Part shown: in pieces, positions 1-9,400 of the stretch | How positions within the stretch are numbered: position 1 is the first letter of the stretch | Layout: each line of letters starts with the position of its first letter | Source: Scytonema sp. UIC 10036 | GTDB taxonomy: Bacteria > Cyanobacteriota > Cyanobacteriia > Cyanobacteriales > Nostocaceae | Reading direction: 5' to 3' | Length of the DNA stretch: 12,704 nucleotides | NCBI RefSeq assembly: GCF_009725235.1 | Contig: NZ_WJFC01000294.1 | Span: forward strand, 1-12,704 | Notes under the pieces: model-generated | Told to the model about the DNA's origin: nothing | The model's database searches: none | The model's input: only the letters and a program-made list of their open reading frames with translations | Translations under genes and position numbers: made by a program

Positions 1-79
1 GGGCACGGGAGCAGGGGGAAAAGAAAAGAAACTAATTAACTGATTAATTTCTACCCAACAAATTAACCTAGATGCGCTA

Positions 80-176
80 CTACGTGTTTTCGCATTTTTA
101 GGCTTAACTGATAAGTTGGGTTTCGTTCCTCAACCCAACCTACGTGTTTTCGCATTTTTAGGCTTAACTGATAAGT
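80..176. repeat. 37-bp direct repeat, two copies, 60-bp period
   Basis: The identical 37-bp sequence beginning CTACGTGTTTTCGC and ending CTGATAAGT is at 80-116 and 140-176. The 23-bp spacer (117-139), together with the last base of copy 1, forms a hairpin: TTGGGTT (116-122), a nine-base loop and AACCCAA (132-138). Hairpins of this GGGTT...AACCC type are frequent in cyanobacterial intergenic DNA. The arrangement looks like a tandem duplication of a 60-bp unit. No function is evident. Confidence 0.85.
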
Positions 177-221
177 AAGACATAGGAGTGAAAATTAAAT
201 ATGCATTACCCAAAAATCTTG

Positions 222-249
222 GTAGGGGCGCAAGGCTTTGCGCCCCTAC
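222..249. repeat. GC-rich hairpin with perfect 12-bp stem
   Basis: GTAGGGGCGCAA (222-233) is the exact reverse complement of TTGCGCCCCTAC (238-249), with the loop GGCT. The next bases are ATCTTTAG, with no T-run, so it is not a typical intrinsic terminator. The sequence resembles small palindromic repeats scattered between cyanobacterial genes. It could still act as a transcript-end or stability element for a gene upstream of the window. Confidence 0.8.
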
Positions 250-469
250 ATCTTTAGAACCAGATTTTTTCAGTAAAACTACGCTAGTTGTTAGCTCAGA
301 CAAAGCATAAATTGTGATAGAGACTGAAAGTCATCACTGCTATTAGGCAGCAACATTGCCTTGCTACTGGCTTTTAGAATTAACGTTACGTAAACAAATT
401 AATAACACTAACTTCTAGAGTCAGCAGATACCTGTTTTGACTCAAATTTCTATTGGAATAAAAGCAACT
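250..469. other. Leader of the giant gene, no gene seen
   Basis: I find no open reading frame of note, no tRNA and no convincing -35/-10 pair here. The only small feature is the 8-bp palindrome TTACGTAA at 386-393. Transcription of the giant gene probably starts here, since the nearest upstream sequence is repeat-filled, but the promoter cannot be placed by eye. Confidence 0.4.
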
Positions 470-3400
470 ATGATGAATTCAACAGAGCATATTACCCAAA
501 CTTACAAGAAAAATTATACACAAAAATCAGTTTTTACAAAAGATAACACAGATAATCTACATATTGTCTTTATAGATACATCGGTGGCGGATTACCAAAG
601 CTTGATATCTGGTGTAAAACCCGGTTACAAAATTGTTATCCTAGACCCAACCAAAGATGGAATTACTCAAATTACGGAGTCTTTGCAGGGAGGTACATAC
701 CAATCCGTTCACATCGTTTCCCATGGTGCAGAAGCTAACTTGCAGCTGGGGATAACGCAACTCAACAACGAGACTTTAGGGCTTTACCAACAACAGTTGC
801 AGCAATGGGCACATGCTTTAACTGATGATGCTGATATTTTGCTTTACGGTTGTAATGTTGCATCTGGTGAAATCGGTCAAGCTTTTGCACAGCAACTAGC
901 AGAAATTACGGGGGCTGATGTCACTGCTTCTGAGGACGTTACAGGAAATGCCGAACTGGGGGGAGATTGGGATTTAGAAGTGACAACAGGGGAAATTGAA
1001 TCTCATGGTGCTTTTACACCAGAGGTGAAGAATACCTACAAGTCAATTTTACCCATGTCCTTTACAAGCGTTGCCGAGATATCAGGCTCCGCACCTTATT
1101 CTGTCACGGTGGCTGACTTTAACAAAGATAATAATTTTGATATAGCAGTCGCACAACAATCTAACAGTGTTTCAGTGCTGTTGGGTGATAGTAGTGGTAA
1201 CTTTAATACTGTTGATGAGTACACAGTAGGAGCAAATCCCGTTTTTGTGACAACAGGTGACTTGAACAAAGATGGTTACCTGGATTTGGTGACAGCCAAC
1301 TCTGGTTCTAACACTGTTTCGGTGTTGTTGGGCGATGCTAATGGCAGTTTTGGCACTACCACCAATGTTGTAGTTGGAGTGACGGGAACAAATCCTACTT
1401 CCGTTGTCACAGGTGACTTTAATGGAGATGGCGCTTCTGACTTAGCAGTTACGACAAACCCGAATAAAGTTTCAGTCATCTTAAGCAAGAATGACGGGAC
1501 TTACAGCAATCCTACACTCTATGATGTTGGCACAACTCCCAATTCCATTGTCGCCGCTGACTTCGACGGCGATCGCAAACTCGATCTAGCCGTTGCAAAC
1601 TCCGGTTCTAACAACATTGCCCTATTATTAGGTAATGGTAGCGGCATCTTTAGCAATGCGACTTTTTACGAATTGGGTTCGGGGGCTTTAAATCCCAAGT
1701 CCATAATTGTCAGCGATTTCAACGGGGATGGTAAACTTGACCTAGCAGTTGCCAACTCTGGTTCTAACAATGTTTCTATACTGTTGGGTAATAATATTGG
1801 TGGTTTTGGGAATGTTACCAATTATGAAGTAGGAACAAACCCTTCATCTATTACTGTTGGTGATTTCAATAAGGATGGGAAATCTGACTTAGCCGTTGCA
1901 ACGGGTTCTACTTCTGGCAGCATCTCGCTATTATTGGGTAATGGTAGCGGTGGCTTTAGCAGTACCAATAGCGTGACTGTTGGATCTAATCCTGTATCTG
2001 TTGTTGCTGGTGACTTTGATAAGGATGGGAAATCTGACTTAGTTGTTGCCAATTTTGGTTCTAGTAACTTTTCGGTACTGCTGAACGAATCTAGTAATAG
2101 TAAGCCTATCAATACAGTACCTAGCGGTTCAACCACTAAAGAAGAGACAGTACTGTCTTTTAATACTATTTCCATTAGTGATGCAGATGCATTTAACAAT
2201 CCAGTTGAAGTCACACTAACGACTACTCATGGCACTCTCTCAATAGGAAATACAACAGGGATTAATGTCCAAGGTGATAAATCTGGTAACGTTGTTCTTG
2301 TGGGAACCGTAACCAACATTAATACGGCTTTAAATGGTCTGAGTTTTACCCCAAATCAAAACTTTAATGGTACTGCTGCAATTCAGATTAAGACAGATGA
2401 CAAAGGGAATACGGGTGCTGACGGTGCTCAAATCACGACTAGCAGATTTAATGTTAGCGTTACATCTGTTAATGATGCTCCTGTCTTGTTCTCTAACTCC
2501 GTTACAGTGTATGCAGAAGCCGATGCATGGGTAGACTCATCTGATGTTCAAGCAAACTATGGTAGCAGTACGGCTTTGAGTGTAGACAATCAAAGCGAGA
2601 GTCAGTCTGAAGCGTTTATCCGATTCAATCTGAGTTCCCTGCCTAACGGCATGAGTAACAACGTGCTGACTTCTGCGACTTTCCGAGTCACAAGCTCGAC
2701 TTCTGGCAATAGCTATACTCACAATCTTTATTATATTGACAACGATTCTTGGCAAGAAAATGCCATCACTTGGGCAAACAAACCTCTTTACCAACAAACA
2801 TCTTGGTCGCTACAGTCTAACAATAGTACGATTCAAACACACGCTGTGGATGCAACAGCTCAAGTGCTGGCTGAACTGTCAGGTTCAGGTAATAAAAAAC
2901 TGTCATATGCGATCGCCAATCTTAGCACTTCAGTTAATCCTGTTGATTATTATTCCAGAGAAAGCGGTTCAAGTTTAGTTCCAAGACTGGAACTTTCTTT
3001 CTCTCCCATCTCTTTAACTGCAATAGATGAGGACAGCGCTCAAAATAGCGGCACTTTGGTTTCTACAATTGTTAACGGTCGTATTTCTGATGCGGATTCA
3101 GGAGCGCAAAGAGGAATAGCTGTTATTGGAAGTCATAACAGTAACGGTCAGTGGCAATACTCGATAGATAATGGTGTCAATTGGACTGGTTTTAGCACTT
3201 CGTTATCTTCTAGTTCGGCTTTATTGCTGGCAGCAGATAGTAGTACAAAAGTTCGGTTTGTCCCTAAAGAAAACTTTACTGGTACGATCGCAAACGGTAT
3301 TACCTTCCGTGCTTGGGATCGAACAACTGGTAGTAATGGCGGTACGGCTGATACTTCTAGCAACGGCGGTACAACTGCTTTCAGCGTGGAAACTGCAACT

Positions 3401-6400
3401 GCAGACATCAAAGTCAACCCTGTCAATGATGCTCCCGTTATTAACGCACCTACAGAATTAACTGTAGAAGAAGACCAGCCTTTGGTTATCAATACAAGCA
3501 ATGGTGCTATTTCTATTAGTGATGTAGATGCTGGGAACCAAGTGGTGGCGGTGACTCTCACAGCTACGAATGGCACTATAAGTTTGAATAGCAGTGGGGG
3601 ATTGCCTTTTACTTTCACCAATGGTGATGGTGTTGAAGATGTCAGTATGTCCTTTACTGGGACTCTTGCCAATATCAATACCGCACTTTTAGGCATGAAG
3701 TTTCATGCAACACCTAACACAACTGATGGTAAAATCGCTATTAATGTGGATGACTTAGGGAAAACTGGTGCAGGAGGAGCAAAAACTAGCGATCGCACTG
3801 TCAATATCAAGATTAACCCTGTCAACGATGCTCCTGTCAACACAGTCCCCACCACATTACTAACCACTGCAGAAGAAACAGCACTTGTCTTTGGTGAAAA
3901 TCAAATTCAAATTAGCGATGCTGATGCTGCAGACAAAATAGTTGAGGTCAAGCTGACTGCTGCTCACGGTACTCTAACCTTAGCAAGTACACCTGAGGTT
4001 AACATTACAGATAATACCACAGGGCAAGTCACAGTCAGTGGTACAATTCCCAAAATTAATACTGCCCTTAACAGTCTCAGTTTCACCCCAACACTCAACT
4101 TTAATGGTGATACCACAGTTCAAATTACCACAAATGATAAAGGTAACACAGGTGCGGGAGGAGAAAAAAGCGACACAGATACCATTAACATCTACGTCTC
4201 ACCCGTTAACGATGCCCCCGTCATCCTTTCCAACTCTGTAACAGTTAAGACGGCAATTACAGAAGATGACACCAACAATAACGGGATTTTAGTCTCTGAA
4301 ATCATTACTGGTAACGCAAGCGATGTAGATGCAGGAGCGTTACAAGGAATTGCGATCGTCAAAACCAACACCACCAACGGTCAGTGGCAATACTCAACTG
4401 ATGGAGGCAGTTCTTGGAACGAGTTTGGTACTGTCTCTACAACCTCAGCATTATTACTAGCATCAGAACCAAACACAAAGATTCGCTTTATACCCAGTCC
4501 TAACTTTACAGGTAACATGGGTGATGGTCTCACCTTCCACGCTTGGGATCGAAGCGAGGGTTACAACGGTGAAAGATTCAATGTCTCAGTCAACGGTTTG
4601 ACAACTCCCTTCAGTACTGGCACAGCCACTGCTGCCTTCACAGTCAGCCCCGTGAATGACGAGCCTGTTATTAGCGCACCAGTAGAATTGGCTACAGACG
4701 AAGACACACCTTTGGTGATTAACGCAAGTAACGGTGTTATCTCCATTGTGGATATAGATGCAGGTGATAGCACTCCAGTCACCGTGACACTCAATGCCAC
4801 CAATGGCACTATCAGTTTGAATGGCACTAGAGAAGGATTAATCTTTACAAGCAACGGTAGCGATGGGATTGAAGATGTTACCATGACCTTTACTGGTACT
4901 CTTGCCAATATTAACAACGCACTTCTGGGGATGAAGTTCCATCCCACTGCCAATTCCGTTGTTGAAGGTAAGATAGATATTACCGTTGATGACAAAGGAA
5001 ATACAGGCAGTGGAGGGGCAAAAACTGCTACGAGTAGCGTCATAGTTAAGATTAACCCTGTCAACGATGCTCCTGTGAACACGGTTCCGACTGCACAGCA
5101 GACGACAAATGAAGACACGGCGCTTGTCTTTAGTTCTCAAACGAACAATCAAATTCTGATTGCTGATTTAGATGCACAAGAGAACCCAGAAAACAATCGC
5201 GTTCAAGTGACGTTAGCTGCAACCAATGGGATTCTTAAACTGGCAAATTTTGATGGAGTTACAGCCACAGGGGATAGCACGAGCACCATTACCCTCACGG
5301 GTCGAGTTTCCAACATTAATTCCTCCCTGAACGGGTTGAGTTTCACCCCATTCCAAAACTACAGTGGTGTTGCTGAAATCAAAGTCACCACAAACGACCA
5401 AGGGAATACAGGTGCGGGGGGAGCAAAAAGTGACGAAGATACCATTAAGATTGTTGTTAACCCGTTGAATGATGCCCCCCTTCTTGTTGGTGATACGATC
5501 GCTGTCTATGCGGAAGCTGATGCATGGGTAAATTCCGCTTCTCCTTCTAGGAACTACGGTAGCGACACAACCTTAAAAGTGAGAGGTGTCCAAAATGGTT
5601 CGCAACAAACTTACGTTCGGTTTAACCTGGCTTCTCTACCCATTGGTCTTGCAAGTGTACTGAAGACTGCAACTTTCCAAATGAGTGGCACTAGCTCGGA
5701 ATTGGGCCATGAAGATTATCATTCTATTCATTTTGTCTCTAATGATACTTGGCAAGAAAATACTATCACTTGGAGAGACAAACCAGCTTATCAAACTCAG
5801 GCTTTGGGGACATGGGCGATCGCATATAATACTTTTCAACAACACACTGTCGATATAAGTTCCCAATTTCTTACAGAGCTGACAGGAGACAAAAAATTCT
5901 CCTTAGCTATCAACCACATTGACTTCAATAAACCAGGGCTTGCTTACAATTACCAATCCAGAGAAAACCAAACCGATGTTCCACAATTAATTCTTGCTCT
6001 CAATCCCATCTCCGTCGCCGCAATTGATGAGGACAACACGAACAACGAGGGAACACTTATATCTACAATCATCGCAGGGCGCGTACTGGACACCGATCCT
6101 CAAGCGTTGCAAGGAATTGCAGTTTTTGCCAAAGACAATACCAACGGTAAATGGCAGTACTCAACAGATGGTACGTGGATTGACTTTGGTAATTTATCAG
6201 AAAGTGCGGCTCGATTGTTAGCAGCTGATGATAAGACAAAAGTTCGCTTTGTACCCAACACTAACTTTACTGGTGCGATCGCGCAAGGGCTTTCCTTCCG
6301 AATTTGGGATCGAACCAACGGTAGCAACGGTGGAATTGGCGATACAACCAAAAACGGTGGTTCAACTTCCTTTAGTACTGACATTGCTCATGCGGCGATA

Positions 6401-9400
6401 AACGTCAAGGCAGTCAACGACACACCCATTATTAACCTCCCTGCAAAGAAAACAACCAAAGAAGACACAACCCTCGTCTTTGCAGAAACTGGTGGTGTCA
6501 TCTCAATCAGCGATGTTGATTTAGGCGATAGTAGCTCGCTTGAAGTTGAAGTCACCCTGAAAGTCGTCAATGGCAATGGGACTATCAATTTAAACGATAC
6601 TTCGGGATTAAGCATTACAAGTGGCAATGGTACAGAAAATATGACTTTGACTGGCACCATTGCTAGCATTAACACTGCACTAGCAAGCATGCAGTTTCTT
6701 CCCAAAGCTAACTTCTTCGGTACGGAAACCGTAGAAATTACTGTTAATGACAAAGGAAGTATTGGCAGTGGAGGAGCAAAGACAATTACAAACAGTGTTA
6801 GCATCGATGTCCAATCCATTAACGATGCTCCTGTCAATAACGTACTCAATAAAGAACTGACAACCCTTGAAGACACACCCATTGTCTTTAGTGGCAACAA
6901 CCTCATCTCCATTAGCGATATAGATGCAGGAAATCAACCCGTTGAGGTGATACTCACTGCTACCAATGGCACGATCGCTTTGAGTAGTACCAAAGAATTA
7001 CAATTTACTCAAGGCAGTAATGGTAGCAACGGTATGATGTTTACAGGAACCATCGCCAACATCAACACCGCACTTGCTGGCATGACCTTTAATCCAACAC
7101 CCGAAGCTTCCGGTTCTGCTAGCATAAAAATAAGAACCAGTGACTTGGGGAACAGTGGTATTCCGAACACTCCTGATGATGAAGAAGTATTAACTGCCAC
7201 AGACACGATTAACATCAATATTCAATCTGTTAACGACCCTCCCATCAATCAAGTTCCTGGAAAATTGACTACAGATGAAGACAAGCCAATCGTCTTCAGC
7301 AAAGAAAATGGCAATCTCATCTCCATTAGCGATCCCGATGCTGGTGCCAACCCAATTCAGGTCACGTTTGTCGTAACTAATGGCACCCTGAGTTTAAGTG
7401 GTACTACAGGATTAAACATTTGGAACGGCAATAGTGACGGTCTCAACAATGCCACCATGATTTTGAGCGGTACTATTGCAGATATCAATACTGCACTTGC
7501 TGGCATGACCTTTAATCCAACACCCAACTACTCCGGTTCCACTCCAGCAACTATAGAAATTACAACCGACGACTTGGGTAATACTGGTGGCGATCGCAAT
7601 GCCACTGACAAGGACACAATTGAGATTGCCGTTACCTCCTTTAACGATCCTCCCGTTCATACCTTCCCCAATGAAGTCACCACACAAGAGGACACACCAT
7701 TTATCTTTAGTGGCGAACAACTTATCTCTGTTAGCGATGCAGATGCTGGTTCCAATCAAGTTGAAGTGACGCTGACTGCTACGAAAGGAAATATCAGTTT
7801 AAGTGGTACTTCGGGATTATTCATGACAACGGGTGATGGGATCGATGATGAAACAATTATCTTTAAAGGTACTCTAGACCATATCAATACCGCTCTTGCG
7901 GGGATGACCTTTAATCCTACGGCTAATGTCTTTGGAGAAGGTAGTGTAACAATTAAAACTAATGATTTGGGAAATACAGGTGGTTCTGCTGTTACAGTTA
8001 CCAACACCGTCAAAATCATCATTGAGCCAATTAACGAACCTCCCGTTAACTCAGTACCCATAACAGCGCAGTCTACCATCGCCAACACACCGCTTGTCTT
8101 CAGTCAAGCAACTAACAATCGCATCTCTATTAGCGATATCGATGCACTCAACAACCCCGTTAAGGTGACACTCACAGCAACTTATGGAAGTGTCAGTTTA
8201 AATGCCAACAGCATTGAGAAATTAGACTTTTCTCAAGGCGAAGGCGATGGCACCGATGATGTTAGCATGACCTTTATAGGTACTATTGATGACATTAACG
8301 CCGCACTTCAGGGCATGAAGTTCATTCCGACTGCTGATTTCTCTGGAGTTGGAAAAGTTGAAATTTTCACTAATGACAGGGGTTATACTGGCAAGGAAGG
8401 AGAGTTAGGAGCTTTAGAGGATAGCGATTTTATTGACATCACTATTACCCCTGTTGTCAGTATTACAGCCTTTGATGCCGTAGCAAATGAGTCAGGAAAC
8501 AACTTCGGTACTTTCCGGATCGGTCGTACTGGTACAATCGGTAATTTAACAGTAAATTTTGCGATCGACAATGCAAGTACAGTAAGTGTTAATGATTACA
8601 CCTTTAGCTTAAACGACCAAAACCAAGTTTCTGTAGAGATTCTTGACGGACAAAGTTTTGTTGATGTCATTCTCACACCGAATGATGATACTGTCCCAGA
8701 GGGAGACGAAAGCTTGCAACTCAACCTAACTGCAGGTAGCGGTTACGTTCTTGATACAGCCAAGAGCAACGCGAAGGTTACAATTGCGGCTAACGATACC
8801 ATTACATACGATATTGCATCAAATCTCTCAACTAACAACAGTATCAATGAAGATGACACTGGAGTTAAAACACTGACTTTCACTGTAACAAGAAGTGGTG
8901 GAATTGGGATAGCAAGCCAGGTAGACTATGCCCTTGAGGGAACAGCAGAGCTTGGTAGCGATTATAACAACATACAAGTTACGGGTGGAACACCAGTTCA
9001 AGCAGGGACTCTCAACTTCGCAGTTGGCGAAACAACCAAAACCATTACAGTTGATGTTCTTGGGGACAAAACATTTGAAGCAGATGAAATTCTGTCTGTT
9101 GCTCTAAGCAAAGCACGTCCGGCAGAAGCGCCCGCTAGTGCTACAATTACTACCAATATAGCAGCAGTAAAAATCGTCAATGATGACAGTTTCCCTGGCA
9201 TTTTTATAGATGATGTGACTGTCAGTGAAGGAAACACAGCAACCTTTAATGTCACCCTCTCTAACCCCAGCTACCAACAAATTACAGTAGAATACAGCAT
9301 TGTTGATGAATCTGCCACGGCTAACTCCGATTACACAGCAACGGCGTATACAGGAACTTTCACCTTCAATCCTGGGGAGACTGGCAAAACCATTAGTGTT

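Larger units (their letters stand above)
2102..8455 (+). repeat. Cadherin-like module array (10 type A, 3 type B modules)
   Basis: Type A modules share (V/I)xxPxxxxTxEDTxLVF, ISISDxDA, VTLTATNGTxSL, TGTIANINTALxGMxFxP and TxDxGNTGxGGAK, and end in a P(V/I)ND(A/P)P linker. Linkers lie near 2468, 3422, 3821, 4205, 4652, 5060, 5465, 6413, 6818, 7229, 7639 and 8029. Approximate A modules are 2102-2485, 3440-3838, 3839-4222, 4670-5077, 5078-5482, 6431-6835, 6836-7246, 7247-7656, 7657-8046 and 8047-8455. Type B modules, with GQWQYSxDxG and FTGxxxxGLTFxAWDR, lie near 3006-3439, 4223-4669 and 6001-6430. The order is A-D-B-A-A-B-A-A-D-B-A-A-A-A-A, where D is a DNRLRE domain. By family knowledge these are calcium-binding beta-sandwiches that form long stiff stalks. 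Confidence 0.85.

Noticed and set aside
80..176. CRISPR array
   Set aside because: There are only two 37-bp repeat copies, the spacer is itself a hairpin, and no cas gene is visible. It fits a tandem duplication of an intergenic repeat.
222..249. Intrinsic terminator
   Set aside because: The stem is strong, but no T-run follows on either strand, and the sequence type is a common dispersed palindrome.
437..469. TTG at 437 as the start of the giant gene
   Set aside because: There is no ribosome site upstream of it, and two ATGs follow at 470 and 473, before the domain begins. It remains possible but is less likely.
3148..3696. Antisense open frame of 182 codons within the giant gene
   Set aside because: It lies opposite repeated modules, and near-identical antisense text recurs opposite the other modules (for example 4561-5118 and 6388-6912). 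That is expected from repeated codons on the coding strand, not from separate genes.
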